From Burkholderiales bacterium (lineage in GTDB: Bacteria > Pseudomonadota > Gammaproteobacteria > Burkholderiales > Burkholderiaceae_C): DNA of 38,851 nucleotides. Positions 1 to 8,963 of the stretch are shown piece after piece. The stretch lies in the NCBI GenBank assembly GCA_016191995.1, contig JACPVA010000160.1, positions 1 to 38,851 on the forward strand, read 5' to 3'. The position numbers were made by a program, and so were the translations under genes. How positions within the stretch are numbered: the first letter of the stretch is position 1; every line of letters starts with the position of its first letter. The notes beneath the pieces were generated by a model. The model did not search any database. It saw only the letters and a list, made by a program, of their open reading frames with translations, and had not been told where the DNA came from.

Positions 1-273
1 CCCCATCTGACTCGTCGCCTTTGTTCGAGCGCAGCGAACGAAGTGAGCGAAGCGAGTTAGGCGACGGGCCAGGCGACCGAGCATCGCAGGGGAGTCGGCG
101 CGCAGCGCCGACCGCCTCCGCCGCGCGACCCGGCCGGCCCGGTCCCGGCTTCGCCGCGCCGGCCATCGCACGCGGGCACGGCAATGTGGGCCCTGAGCGG
201 CCAACGGCCGCTCAGGGCCGAAGGCAGTCCATCGTTGAGCACCCAATCCTTGCCGATCGAGCGCGAGCGGGTC
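1..273. other. Non-coding region downstream of cbbO
   Basis: I find no credible gene here. The first 65 bases contain short purine-rich repeated units (GCGAACGAA, GTGAGCGAA, GCGAG) flanked by a 7-bp inverted pair, GTCGCCT and AGGCGAC, which looks like a small intergenic repeat. A strong hairpin at 189-219 is listed separately. Open frames here have skewed Arg/Ala/Pro/Ser composition and no recognisable domain. Confidence 0.6.
189..219 (-). terminator. Perfect hairpin beyond cbbO, possible terminator
   Basis: A perfect 14-bp inverted repeat (GGCCCTGAGCGGCC and its complement) is separated by a 3-nt loop, AAC, and lies about 55 bp past the cbbO stop. The position suits the end of the cbbLSQO transcript. 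There is no T-run on either side, so it would be a Rho-assisted terminator or a 3'-end stabilising hairpin, not a textbook intrinsic terminator. Confidence 0.45.
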
Positions 274-2604
274 TCAGCGCGTCAGGCTCGCGAACAGCGT
301 CGGCAGCTTCTCCGGCAGCCGCTGCACATGGTCGACGATCGTGTAGTGGCGCGCACCGAAGATGCGCTCGACATAGCGGTCGGCCTGCGGGTCCAGCGTC
401 AGGCAGTAGCTGAGCACGCCGCGCGCACGCAGCTCCTCGGCCGCCTTCTTCGCGTCCAGCCGCAGGTACTGCGGGTCGCGCTCGTCGATATCGGCCGGCT
501 CGCCGTCGGTGACGATCAGCAGCAGCCGGTGGCGCTCGGGCCGCGCGAGCAGCAGGTGCCCGGCGTGGCGCATCGCCGCGCCCATGCGCGTCGAGTAGCC
601 GCCGGCCATGCCCGCGAGACGGCTGCGCACCTCGGCGTCCAGCCGCTGCCCGAAATCCTTGATGCGCACGTAGCGCACATCGTGCCGGCCGTCGGAGGCG
701 AAGCCGTGGATCGCGAACGGGTCGCCGATGCCGTCGATCGCGGTGGCGAGCAGCGTGCAGGCCTCGCGCGTCAGCTCGAGCACCGTCTTGTCCGAGCCGC
801 GCAGCGTCTCCTTGGTCGACTCCGACAGGTCGAGCAGGATCAGCACCGCCAGGTCGCGCCGGTCGATCACGCGCCGCATCGTGATGCGCGGGTCGGGCGC
901 GAGGCCGATGCGCGCGGCGACCATCGCATCGACCGCGGCGTTCAGGTCGAGCTCGTCGCCGTCCTCGAGCTTGCGCTGGCGCGAGACGCCCTGCGGGCGC
1001 AGCCGGTCGACGATCCGGCGGATGCGGTGCGCCACGCCGCGGTGCTCGGCCAGCACGGCGTCGACGAGCGCCGGGTCGCCGCGCGGCGCGCGCCGCTCGT
1101 GCACGGTGGCCCAGTTCGGCCGGTGCAGCTGCACCTGGTAGTCCCACTCGGGGTAGTGGAAGGGGTCGGAGACCGGCTCGCGGCCCTCGCGCTGGTTGAA
1201 CGAGATGCCGGCGTCCTCGTACGGGAACAGCTCGCTGCCGAGGATCCAGACCTCCTGCGCGTCGTCACCGGCGGTCTCGACCTCGACCTCGTTGACGAAC
1301 TCCATCAGCCCGACGCGCCTGCGGACCTGGCGCTCGCGCGCGCCGAGCCAGGCGTCGGCCGGCTCCCAGTCGACCGGGTCGCTCGACCAGACGAAGCGGT
1401 TGTCGTCGCGGTAGGGGATGCGCAGGCTCTCCAGCACGCGCAGGCTGGGCAGCTCGCGCCGCTGAGCGAGCAGTTCGAACAGCGCGAGCCCGAGGTCGAA
1501 CGACAGCCCGCCGTCGCCTGCACGTTCGGGGACCGCGGCGTGGAAACGCTCGACGATCGCATCGACCCCGGCGTCGCCGCTGCGCGCGCCGGGGTCGAGC
1601 AGCGCCAGCGCCGTGCGTTCGAGCAGCTCGACCGTCGGGTGCTCGGGCGGCGCGCCGACGGGCCGCTCGATGAAGCCGCGCCACAGCCGGCGCATGCCGG
1701 GGAAGCGGCTCGCCGCGCACCACTCGACGCGCGCATCCTCGACGAAGCCGACGAAGAAGCGCTGCGCCGGCGCCAGCGCCTCGGCCGACTGCGGCGCGCT
1801 CGTGTAGACCAGGTGCGCCGCCATGTGCGCGGCCATCGCGCGGTACAGGTCGATCCCGCTGCAGCCGGCGAGGTCGTCGGCGGCGTCGGGCAGGTGCAGC
1901 GCGCGCGCCTCGACGAACGGGCGCCAGCCGGCGTGGTCGGCCGCCGCCGGGCGCAGGAATAAGTCGCGCCCCCAGAAGGCGCGCAGGTAGAAGACGAGCC
2001 GGCGCTGGCTGTCGACGAACAGCGTGCCGCGGCGCTCGCGCTGCAGCACCGCGCGGCTGTCCTCGGTCTGCAGCCCGAAGTACGACGCCTGGCGCGGCAG
2101 GTCGCGCCGGTAGGCCTCGGCGCCGAAGTCGACCCAGCGCCGCAGCCCCGACAGCGTCAGCTTGCCGAGCAGCTCGTCGAGCACGCCGAGCATCGGCCGC
2201 AGGCCGCGTGGCGCGCGCGACGCGAGCCGGTGCAGCAGCGCCAGGTAGGCGCGCAGCAGCTCGGCGTCGCCGAGCCGGCGCGCGGCGGTCGGCAGCGTCG
2301 CGAAGACCAGCGTCAGCACCTCGCCCGAGACGAGCGAGGCGAGCTTCATCACCGCGTGCACGGCGTCGCGGATCACCGCCTCGCCGCACTCGCGCGCGAC
2401 CAGTGGCATCTCGTCGAGGTAGGTTTCCAGCAGCGCCGGGCCCTTGCCCAGCCCGATCAGCCCGCGCGCGCCGTCGAGCCAGTCCTTCAGCCCGGCGGCC
2501 GAGATGGTGCGTGCGGCCTCGTGGAAGCTCGCGTCCAGCGTCGCGGCCAGCGCCGGCGCGGCGCGCAGCAGCTCGTCGCGGTAGTCGTCGAGCTCGAGGT
2601 GCAT
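274..2604 (-). CDS. cbbO: CbbO, RuBisCO activase subunit with vWA domain
   Basis: This 776-residue protein matches CbbO, the adaptor that works with the AAA+ ring CbbQ to remove inhibitory sugar phosphates from form I RuBisCO. The C-terminal third is a von Willebrand factor A domain with an intact MIDAS start, DLSES (D592, S594, S596), followed by a TDGEP segment. The N-terminal 550 residues are the helical CbbO/NorD-type region. The ATG at 2604 lies 43 nt after the cbbQ stop and the gene closes the cbbL-S-Q-O series, so it is very probably co-transcribed. NorD of nitric oxide reductase loci is the main relative it could be confused with; the neighbouring cbbL, cbbS and cbbQ settle the call. 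Confidence 0.93.
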   Translation of the reverse strand: MHLELDDYRDELLRAAPALAATLDASFHEAARTISAAGLKDWLDGARGLIGLGKGPALLETYLDEMPLVARECGEAVIRDAVHAVMKLASLVSGEVLTLVFATLPTAARRLGDAELLRAYLALLHRLASRAPRGLRPMLGVLDELLGKLTLSGLRRWVDFGAEAYRRDLPRQASYFGLQTEDSRAVLQRERRGTLFVDSQRRLVFYLRAFWGRDLFLRPAAADHAGWRPFVEARALHLPDAADDLAGCSGIDLYRAMAAHMAAHLVYTSAPQSAEALAPAQRFFVGFVEDARVEWCAASRFPGMRRLWRGFIERPVGAPPEHPTVELLERTALALLDPGARSGDAGVDAIVERFHAAVPERAGDGGLSFDLGLALFELLAQRRELPSLRVLESLRIPYRDDNRFVWSSDPVDWEPADAWLGARERQVRRRVGLMEFVNEVEVETAGDDAQEVWILGSELFPYEDAGISFNQREGREPVSDPFHYPEWDYQVQLHRPNWATVHERRAPRGDPALVDAVLAEHRGVAHRIRRIVDRLRPQGVSRQRKLEDGDELDLNAAVDAMVAARIGLAPDPRITMRRVIDRRDLAVLILLDLSESTKETLRGSDKTVLELTREACTLLATAIDGIGDPFAIHGFASDGRHDVRYVRIKDFGQRLDAEVRSRLAGMAGGYSTRMGAAMRHAGHLLLARPERHRLLLIVTDGEPADIDERDPQYLRLDAKKAAEELRARGVLSYCLTLDPQADRYVERIFGARHYTIVDHVQRLPEKLPTLFASLTR

Positions 2605-2647
2605 GGCGCGGCGGCTGGTTTCGGCGGCGCGCGGGGCGCGATCGGGA

Positions 2648-3448
2648 TCAGCCGAAGAAGGTGTAGACCGCGGCGTCCAGCGTCTCGCGCATGTCGGGGT
2701 CGTCGGTCAGCGGCCGCACCAGCGCCATGCGGCAGGCGTCGGCCGGGGCGATGCCCTTGGCGATCAGCTGGCCGGCGTAGATCAGCAGCCGCGTCGACAT
2801 GCCCTCGTCCAGCCCGTGGCCCTTGAGGTTGCGGCTGCGCTGCGCGACCTGCACCAGCCGCTCGGCGACTGCGCGCTCGACGCCGGCCTCGTGCGCGACG
2901 ACCTCGGACTCGACCGCGGCCTCGGGGTAGTCGAAGTCGATCGCGCCGAAGCGCTGCTTGGTCGACTGCTTGAGGTCCTTCATCAGGCTCTGGTAGCCCG
3001 GGTTGTAGGAGATGACGAGCTGGAAGTCCGGGTGCGCGTGCACCAGCTCGCCCTTCTTCTCCAGCGGCAGCACGCGCCGGTGGTCGGTCAGCGGGTGGAT
3101 GACGACCGTCGTGTCCTGCCGCGCCTCGACGACCTCGTCGAGGTAGCAGATCGCGCCGAGCCGCGCCGCAGTGGTCAGCGGGCCGTCCTGCCAGCGCGTG
3201 CCCTGCATGTCGAGCAGGAAGCGGCCGACGAGGTCCGCCGCCGTCATGTCCTCGTTGCAGGCGACCGTGATCAGCGGCTTGGCCAGGCGCCAGGCCATGA
3301 ACTCGACGAAGCGCGACTTGCCGCAGCCGGTCGGCCCCTTCAGCATGACCGGCATGCGCACGCCGTACGCGGCCTCGAACAGCGCGACCTCGGCGCCGAC
3401 GCTGCGGTAGTACGGCTGCTCGCCCACGCGGTACGCGGCCTCGCTCAT
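2648..3448 (-). CDS. cbbQ: CbbQ, AAA+ RuBisCO activase ATPase
   Basis: The protein has 266 residues and is a MoxR-type AAA+ ATPase. It has a Walker A motif, GPTGCGKS, at residues 38-45 and a Walker B at about 100-105 (ICYLDE). CbbQ hexamers with one CbbO remodel inhibited RuBisCO. An open frame extends upstream through cbbS, but the ATG at 3448 is preceded by GGAGG at good spacing and gives the usual family length, so I chose it. It sits 32 nt after cbbS and 43 nt before cbbO. NorQ is the nearest alternative and is excluded by context. Confidence 0.95.
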   Translation of the reverse strand: MSEAAYRVGEQPYYRSVGAEVALFEAAYGVRMPVMLKGPTGCGKSRFVEFMAWRLAKPLITVACNEDMTAADLVGRFLLDMQGTRWQDGPLTTAARLGAICYLDEVVEARQDTTVVIHPLTDHRRVLPLEKKGELVHAHPDFQLVISYNPGYQSLMKDLKQSTKQRFGAIDFDYPEAAVESEVVAHEAGVERAVAERLVQVAQRSRNLKGHGLDEGMSTRLLIYAGQLIAKGIAPADACRMALVRPLTDDPDMRETLDAAVYTFFG

Positions 3449-3480
3449 CGTCGCCCTCCTGCCCCCGGCGGCCGCGCGCC

Positions 3481-3840
3481 TCAGGCCGCGATCGGCGCGC
3501 GGTGCACGATCATGTTCGCGCCCTGCGACTGCTTGATGTTGTCGTAGCCGATCAGCCGCACATGGTGGCCGGGGTTGGCCTTCTTGCAGGCCTCGATCTC
3601 GGCCAGGATGCGGTCGACCTCGGTCTCGCCGAACATCGGCAGCTTCCACATATACCAGTAGACGCTGCCGGCCTGCTCGGGCTCGGTGTGCTCGATCGCC
3701 GGGTTCCAGCCCTTGTCGACGATGTACTGGATCTGCCGGCGGATCTGGTCCGCGTCCATCGGCGGCAGGTAGGAGAAGGTGCCGAGCCTGCGGCTCGCGG
3801 GGTCCGAAAGACGCGACTTGTAGTCCTGCATTTCGCTCAT
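3481..3840 (-). CDS. cbbS: RuBisCO small subunit, form I
   Basis: The product has 119 residues and is the small subunit of hexadecameric form I RuBisCO. Recognisable family segments are TFSYLPPMD near the N-terminus, [12 protein letters not shown] in the middle and [14 protein letters not shown] near the end. The ATG at 3840 has an AGGAG upstream. It starts 52 nt after the cbbL stop, the normal cbbL-cbbS arrangement. A second in-frame Met lies three codons in, so the true start could be residue 4. Confidence 0.97.
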   Translation of the reverse strand: MSEMQDYKSRLSDPASRRLGTFSYLPPMDADQIRRQIQYIVDKGWNPAIEHTEPEQAGSVYWYMWKLPMFGETEVDRILAEIEACKKANPGHHVRLIGYDNIKQSQGANMIVHRAPIAA

Positions 3841-3892
3841 CTCAGTGGCTCCTGGGCATGGGGCTATGGGGAGTCGGGCGGGCCGCGGCGGC

Positions 3893-5323
3893 TCAGCGGT
3901 GCGCGGCGTCGAGCTTGTCGACGGTATCGAACTCGAACTTGATCTCCTTCCAGGTCTCCATCGCCATCTTCAGCTCGGGGCTCGCCTGCGCGGCGCGCGT
4001 CAGGATGTCCTTGCCTTCCTTCTCGAGCTGGCGGCCCTCGTTGCGCGCCTGCACGCAGGCCTCCAGCGCGACCCGGTTGGCCGCCGCCCCGGCGGCGTTG
4101 CCCCAGGGGTGGCCGATCGTGCCGCCGCCGAACTGCAGCACCGAGTCGTCGCCGAAGATCGACACCAGCGACGGCATGTGCCAGACGTGGATGCCGCCCG
4201 AGGCGACCGGGAACAGCCCCGGCATCTGGCCCCAGTCCTGCTCGAAGAAGATGCCGCGCGCGCGGTCCTCCTTCACGATGCGGTCGCGCATCAGGTCGAT
4301 CCAGCCGAGCGTGGCGGCGCGGTCGCCCTCGAGCTTGCCGACCACCGTGCCCGAGTGCAGGTGGTCGCCGCCGAGCAGCCGCAGCAGCTTGGCCAGCACG
4401 CGGAAGTTGATGCCGTGGCGCGGGTTGCGGTCGATCACCCCGTGCATCGCGCGGTGCACGTGCAGCAGCATGCCGTGGTCGCGACACCAGCGCGACAGGC
4501 TGGAATGCGCCGCCCAGCCCAGCGTCAGGTAGTCCGACATGATGATCGGCGAGCCGATCGACTTCGCGAACTCGGCGCGCTTGTACATCTCCTCGACGTT
4601 GGGCGCGGTGACGTTGAGGTAGTGGCCCTTGCGCTCGCCGGTCTCGCGCTCGGCCTTCTCGATCGCCTCCTGGCAGAACTCGAAGCGGTCTCTCCAGCGC
4701 ATGAAGGGCTGCGAGTTGACGTTCTCGTCGTCCTTGGTGAAGTCCAGCCCGCCGCGCAGGCACTCGTAGACCGCGCGGCCGTAGTTCTTCGCCGACAACC
4801 CGAGCTTGGGCTTGATCGTGCAGCCCAGCAGCGGGCGGCCGTACTTGTCGAGCTTGTCGCGCTCGACCTGGATGCCGTGCGGCGGGCCGTCGCAGGTGGT
4901 GACGAACCACAGCGGGAATCGCACGTCCTCCAGCCGCAGCGCGCGCACCGCCTTGAAGCCGAAGACGTTGCCGACCAGCGAGGTGAAGACGTTGACGACC
5001 GAGCCCTCCTCGAACAGCCCCATCGGGTAGGCGATGAAGGCGTAGAAGGCCTCGTCGTCGCCGGGCACGTCCTCGATCGCGTAGGCGCGGCCCTTGTAGT
5101 AGTCGAGGTCGGTCAGCAGGTCGGTCCAGACCGTGGTCCAGGTCGCGGTCGACGACTCGGCGCAGACCGCGGCGGCGGCCTCCTCGCGCGGCACGCCGGC
5201 CTGCGGGACGACCTTGAAGCAGGCCAGGAAGTCGCTGTCGCGGGGCGTGTAGTTCGGGTCCCAGTAGGTCTCGCGGTATTCCTTGACGCCTGCCTGGTAG
5301 GTCTTGGGCTTGGCCGTGCTCAT
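3893..5323 (-). CDS. cbbL: RuBisCO large subunit, form IA
   Basis: This 476-residue protein catalyses carboxylation of ribulose-1,5-bisphosphate in the Calvin cycle. Catalytic signatures are intact: TIKPK with K171, the carbamylated lysine K197 in [15 protein letters not shown], loop 6 with K330 in [18 protein letters not shown] and FGGGT. Overall the sequence resembles the proteobacterial form IA branch, and the CbbQO partners fit the non-carboxysomal IAq type. Residues 262-270 read MSDYLTLGW where I recall MHDYxTGGF as the family norm. The ATG at 5323 has GAGGAAG upstream. First gene of cbbLSQO, divergent from cbbR. Confidence 0.97.
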   Translation of the reverse strand: MSTAKPKTYQAGVKEYRETYWDPNYTPRDSDFLACFKVVPQAGVPREEAAAAVCAESSTATWTTVWTDLLTDLDYYKGRAYAIEDVPGDDEAFYAFIAYPMGLFEEGSVVNVFTSLVGNVFGFKAVRALRLEDVRFPLWFVTTCDGPPHGIQVERDKLDKYGRPLLGCTIKPKLGLSAKNYGRAVYECLRGGLDFTKDDENVNSQPFMRWRDRFEFCQEAIEKAERETGERKGHYLNVTAPNVEEMYKRAEFAKSIGSPIIMSDYLTLGWAAHSSLSRWCRDHGMLLHVHRAMHGVIDRNPRHGINFRVLAKLLRLLGGDHLHSGTVVGKLEGDRAATLGWIDLMRDRIVKEDRARGIFFEQDWGQMPGLFPVASGGIHVWHMPSLVSIFGDDSVLQFGGGTIGHPWGNAAGAAANRVALEACVQARNEGRQLEKEGKDILTRAAQASPELKMAMETWKEIKFEFDTVDKLDAAHR

Positions 5324-5356
5324 GGGGCTTCCTCGGGTTGCACGATGCTGGCGAGA

Positions 5357-5375
5357 GGCCGCCGGGGTGGCGGCC
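5357..5375 (-). promoter_or_regulatory. Hairpin in the cbbL leader
   Basis: A 7-bp inverted repeat (GGCCGCC / GGCGGCC) with a 5-nt loop lies 34-52 nt upstream of the cbbL start codon. If transcription begins upstream of it, it would form a stable 5'-UTR stem. Its role is unknown; it may affect transcript stability or translation. Confidence 0.4.
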
Positions 5376-5412
5376 GGATCGCGACGAGGCCTCTACGCTA
5401 GCGGCGGATGCC

Positions 5413-5436
5413 CATAAGATCCAGTCACGTCTTATG
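5413..5436. promoter_or_regulatory. Inverted repeat, probable CbbR operator 1
   Basis: CATAAGA and TCTTATG form a perfect 7-bp inverted repeat with a 10-bp spacer, in an AT-rich patch between the divergent cbbL and cbbR genes. LysR regulators bind interrupted dyads of this kind (T-N11-A core), and CbbR normally controls cbbL from this position. Binding is inferred. Confidence 0.6.
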
Positions 5437-5444
5437 ATGGTGTC

Positions 5445-5462
5445 TATCAGGTTTTGCTGATA
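5445..5462. promoter_or_regulatory. Inverted repeat, probable CbbR operator 2
   Basis: TATCAG and CTGATA form a 6-bp inverted repeat with a 6-bp spacer, 8 bp from operator 1 and 20 bp before the cbbR start codon. Two adjacent dyads suit the tetrameric binding of LysR proteins, with this one also placed to autorepress cbbR. Confidence 0.5.
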
Positions 5463-5482
5463 TCTACGGCCAGGAGACCCTC

Positions 5483-6469
5483 GTGCACCTGACGCTGCGC
5501 CAGCTCGAGATCTTCGAGGCCGTCGCGCGCCACCTGAACTACACGCGCGCCGCCGAGGCGCTGCACCTGACGCAGCCAGCGGTGTCGATGCAGGTCAGGC
5601 AGCTCGAAGACAGCGTCGGGCTGCCGCTGTTCGAGCAGCTCGGCCGGCGCATCCACCTGACCGCGGCCGGGCGCGAGGTGCTGGGCTACGCGCGTGCGAT
5701 CGCGCAGCAGCTCGACGAGCTGCAGCAGGTGCTCGACCGCCTGAAGGGGCTGGCGGGCGGGCGGCTGAGGATCTCGGTGGCGACGACCGCCAACTACGTG
5801 ATCCCGGCGCTGCTCGGGCGCTTCTCGCGCCGCTGGCCCGGGATCACGATCAGCCTGGACGTGACGAACCGGCAGGCGGTGCTGCAGCAGCTCGCTGAGA
5901 ACAGCGTGGACCTGGCGATCATGGGCCAGCCGCCGCCCGAGGCCGACGTCGACGCCGCGGTCTTCATGGACAACCCGCTCGTCGTCGTCGCGCCGCCGCA
6001 GCACGCGCTGGCGCGCCGGCGCGTGATCCCGCTGGCGCGGCTGCAGCAGGAGACCTTCCTCGTGCGCGAGCCGGGCTCGGGCACGCGCATCGCGATGGAG
6101 CGCTTCTTCGCCGACCGCGGCATCGCGCTGCGCACCGGGATGGAGCTGGGCAGCAACGAGGCGATCAAGCAGGCGGTGCAGGCCGGGCTGGGCCTCGGGC
6201 TGCTGTCGCGCGCGACGATCGAGCAGGAGCTGGCGCTGCAGCGCCTGGTCGAGCTCGACGTCCAGGGGCTGCCGATCATGCGCCACTGGTACGTGGTGCA
6301 CCGGCGCGGCAAGCGGCTGTCCGCCGCGGCCGAGGCCTTCCGCACCTTTCTTCTCGCCGACGCGGCCGATTCGTCAGGCGCGGGGGCCGGCGTCGCCCCG
6401 CCAGACCACTCGATCCAGGCTTCGCCGCGGCCGCGCAAGCGCGCCGCGCCGGCAAGACGCCGCCACTGA
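5483..6469 (+). CDS. cbbR: CbbR, LysR-type regulator of the cbb operon
   Basis: A 328-residue LysR-family regulator. The N-terminal winged helix (about residues 1-60) contains FEAVARHLNYTRAAEAL and the recognition segment TQPAVSMQVRQLE; the rest is a periplasmic-binding-protein-like effector domain. CbbR proteins activate Calvin-cycle genes in response to metabolites such as NADPH or RuBP. The start is GTG at 5483, six bases after AGGAG (5472-5476). It is divergent from cbbL across 159 bp holding two inverted repeats. The C-terminus carries a basic tail (RPRKRAAPARRRH) that I do not expect in most CbbR proteins and which may be a lineage-specific extension. Confidence 0.93.
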   Translation: MHLTLRQLEIFEAVARHLNYTRAAEALHLTQPAVSMQVRQLEDSVGLPLFEQLGRRIHLTAAGREVLGYARAIAQQLDELQQVLDRLKGLAGGRLRISVATTANYVIPALLGRFSRRWPGITISLDVTNRQAVLQQLAENSVDLAIMGQPPPEADVDAAVFMDNPLVVVAPPQHALARRRVIPLARLQQETFLVREPGSGTRIAMERFFADRGIALRTGMELGSNEAIKQAVQAGLGLGLLSRATIEQELALQRLVELDVQGLPIMRHWYVVHRRGKRLSAAAEAFRTFLLADAADSSGAGAGVAPPDHSIQASPRPRKRAAPARRRH

Positions 6470-6597
6470 GCAACGCGTCGCGACAGCGGATCGACCGCGC
6501 CGCGCGTGGCACGCACCGCGACCGCATGCCCTGCATTCGACGATCGACGCAGCGAAGCCCGCCGCCGACCCGTCGTTCAGCTCAGTGGGCGCGGCCG

Positions 6598-8925
6598 TCA
6601 ACCATCCAGCACCGACGCATCGACATCGAGCTTGGCCAGCGCGCTGCGCGTGGCGCGAACGGTCAACGCCTCGTCCTGCGCCGGCAGCAGCAGCCCGGCC
6701 TGCAGGAAGGCGGCCAGTCGCTGCTGCTGGAACAGCACGCAGCGGCCCGAGGCGCTGACGAACAGGCTGAGCTGGCGCCGCAGCCCCTGCCACGCCAGCT
6801 GAACCGGCTCGGTGCGGCCGCGGAACTCCAGCATGTACCAGCTGCCGACCTGCAGCTCGCGCGCCCAGGCGATCATCGCCTGCGACGGCATCGACCCGCC
6901 CTCGGTGACGACCTCGAGGTCCTCGGTCTCGTGGCCCGAGAGGTCCAGCACCATCGCCTCGTCGATCGCGGCCTCGCCGGCCTCGGGCAGCAGGTCCTCC
7001 AGCGTCTCCAGTCGCTCCATCAGCTCGTGCAGCCGGTCCGCCGGGATCGCCGCCGCCTTCGCGGTGAAGGCCGCGGCCAGCGCGTCGTTGAGCTGGCGGA
7101 TATGGTCGTCCTGTGCATTCGCGTCCAGTCCGGCGGCCCCCATACCCTCGCGCAGTGCCTTCAGCAGCACCGGCAGGCGGCGGATGACCTCGGCGCGCTC
7201 CTCGCGCGTGACCTTGGCGCTGGCGGACCAGATCAGGTCGGCGGCGGCGCGCTTCATCGTCTTCGTCGGCTCGCTGCCGACGCCGTGGCGGACCGCGGTG
7301 ATCGCGAGCACGTCGGCCCAGACCTGGAACAGGAACTGGCGCACGCCGTCCTGCACCGGGACCTCGTTGAGCATCTTGCGCAGCTCGATCGTGTACTGGA
7401 TCGCCAGCGTCTCGCGCTGCTCGACCTGCTGCGCCAGCGACACGCCCTTCTTCGATGCCTGGTGCTCGTGGCGGAAGTAATGCTCGAGGAAGCGCTCGAA
7501 CTCGGTCAGCACGGTCTGGAACACGCGTCGCCCGGTGTCGGGGTAGGCCTCGACGACCTGGACGATGCGCTTGATCTCCTTTTCGAGCGCGGCGTCGGCG
7601 TCGGCGCCGCTGGCCCCGGCGCTGTCGAAGCCCATCACGCAGGCGCCCATGCGGTCGATCAGGCGCCGCGCCGGGTGGTCGACGGTGGCGAAGAAGTCCG
7701 GCTCGCCGACCGCCACCCGCAGCACCGGCATCTGCAGGCGCGCGAACCAGACCCGGATCGCCGCCGGGATGCGCTCCTCGGTCAGGATGCTCTGGAACAG
7801 CAGCGCGACGATCTCGATCGTCGCCCGCTCCTCGGGGGTCGCGGCGGCGCGCTTGAGCGCCTGCTTGCGCTGGTGCAACTCGTCGAGCATGACCGGCACC
7901 GACGCGCGGCCAAGTTCGCCGCGCCCGGTCTCGGGGGTCAGCCGCTGGCGGATGCTGGCCTGCGCGGTCTCGATCGCGCGCCCGAGCGCGGGCGACAGCG
8001 CGCGCGGCCGCGTCGAGGCGAGGAATCCCGGCACATGGCGCCCGACGAGCCGGTTCAGCCGCCCGAGCACCGCCTCGACATGGTCCGAGCTGCGCGGCAG
8101 CGCCGCCGCGCGCGTCATCATCCGCGTCTCCTCGCCGACGTAGCCCTGCGGCGCGCCGAGCGCACCCGGTCGCGACGGCACGAAGGCGCTCGGCGTGCCG
8201 TCGCCGGCGCCGAACCGGCTCTGCGGCCCCAGGTCGAGCCCGGTGACCGGCAGCGGCGCGTCGCGGTGGCGGCGCACCAGCGGCCTCAGGTCGATCTCGG
8301 GCAGGACGTGGCGCTCGACCAGCCAGTGGTTGGCCTCGTGGTAGGCCAGTTCGACGAGCTGCGCGAACTCCTCCTGCAGCACATGCTGCATGTCCGACCA
8401 GTCGCCCTGCGTCAGCCCGGCGGCGAGCCAGGTGTCGACCGCCAGCTTGGCCAGCACATGCGCGCGCAGCAGGTCGCCCGGGTCGAGCTCGCCACGTCCC
8501 TCCAGGCTGCACACGCGCGCGCGCAGGTCCGAGTATTCCCACGATGCGCGGTCCATGATCGCCAGCGCCAGGCGCGAGACCATGATCTCGAGCTCGATCG
8601 TCTCGTCGTCGACGAGCGACATCGTATGCAGCGTCGCCGGCGGGCGCGACTCGGCCCCGGTGCGCGACGCGTCGGCCGGGCCGTGCAGCAGCGCCTGGCG
8701 CAGCGCAGCGACCAGCCGCCGGTGCCAGGCCGGCGCGCGCTCGAGCAGGTGCGCGACCAGGTCGCGCCGACGCATCACGGTGTCGCGGTCGGCCGGCTCG
8801 TCCAGGCGCTGGCGCGCGTGGGCGACGACGCTGCGCACGGCCGGCGGCAGGCCCTTGACGAACTCCTCGGCGCAAAGCCGCCGCGCCTGCCCGGCCAGGG
8901 TCGAGGATGCGGCGCCGGGGGCCAT
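6598..8925 (-). CDS. DUF1631 family protein, function unknown
   Basis: A 775-residue, mostly helical protein that I recognise as DUF1631, a cytoplasmic family common in beta- and gammaproteobacteria with no settled function. Visible segments include LLFQSILTEERIPAAIRVWFARLQ-type text in the middle and a small beta-rich C-terminal region beginning near VGSWYMLEFRGR. The open frame runs back through secF and secD, but the ATG at 8925, 38 nt after the secF stop, gives a normal family-like N-terminus. There is no clear Shine-Dalgarno, so the start is less certain than the end. Its place behind yajC-secDF suggests co-transcription but does not prove a secretion role. Confidence 0.8.
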   Translation of the reverse strand: MAPGAASSTLAGQARRLCAEEFVKGLPPAVRSVVAHARQRLDEPADRDTVMRRRDLVAHLLERAPAWHRRLVAALRQALLHGPADASRTGAESRPPATLHTMSLVDDETIELEIMVSRLALAIMDRASWEYSDLRARVCSLEGRGELDPGDLLRAHVLAKLAVDTWLAAGLTQGDWSDMQHVLQEEFAQLVELAYHEANHWLVERHVLPEIDLRPLVRRHRDAPLPVTGLDLGPQSRFGAGDGTPSAFVPSRPGALGAPQGYVGEETRMMTRAAALPRSSDHVEAVLGRLNRLVGRHVPGFLASTRPRALSPALGRAIETAQASIRQRLTPETGRGELGRASVPVMLDELHQRKQALKRAAATPEERATIEIVALLFQSILTEERIPAAIRVWFARLQMPVLRVAVGEPDFFATVDHPARRLIDRMGACVMGFDSAGASGADADAALEKEIKRIVQVVEAYPDTGRRVFQTVLTEFERFLEHYFRHEHQASKKGVSLAQQVEQRETLAIQYTIELRKMLNEVPVQDGVRQFLFQVWADVLAITAVRHGVGSEPTKTMKRAAADLIWSASAKVTREERAEVIRRLPVLLKALREGMGAAGLDANAQDDHIRQLNDALAAAFTAKAAAIPADRLHELMERLETLEDLLPEAGEAAIDEAMVLDLSGHETEDLEVVTEGGSMPSQAMIAWARELQVGSWYMLEFRGRTEPVQLAWQGLRRQLSLFVSASGRCVLFQQQRLAAFLQAGLLLPAQDEALTVRATRSALAKLDVDASVLDG

Positions 8926-8963
8926 GGAGCGTTGGTCGTCAGTCGTGCAGGTCTCGGGCCACT

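Noticed and set aside
184..1962. Long open frame on the plus strand opposite cbbO
   Set aside because: It is the complement of a well-conserved cbbO frame. Its composition (Arg, Gln, Val, Leu, Ala, His) is typical of antisense frames in 73% GC DNA and no domain is recognisable.
2648..3448. NorQ/NorD reading of the cbbQ and cbbO genes
   Set aside because: The families are related, but the genes directly follow cbbL-cbbS on the same strand and no norB or norC is present.
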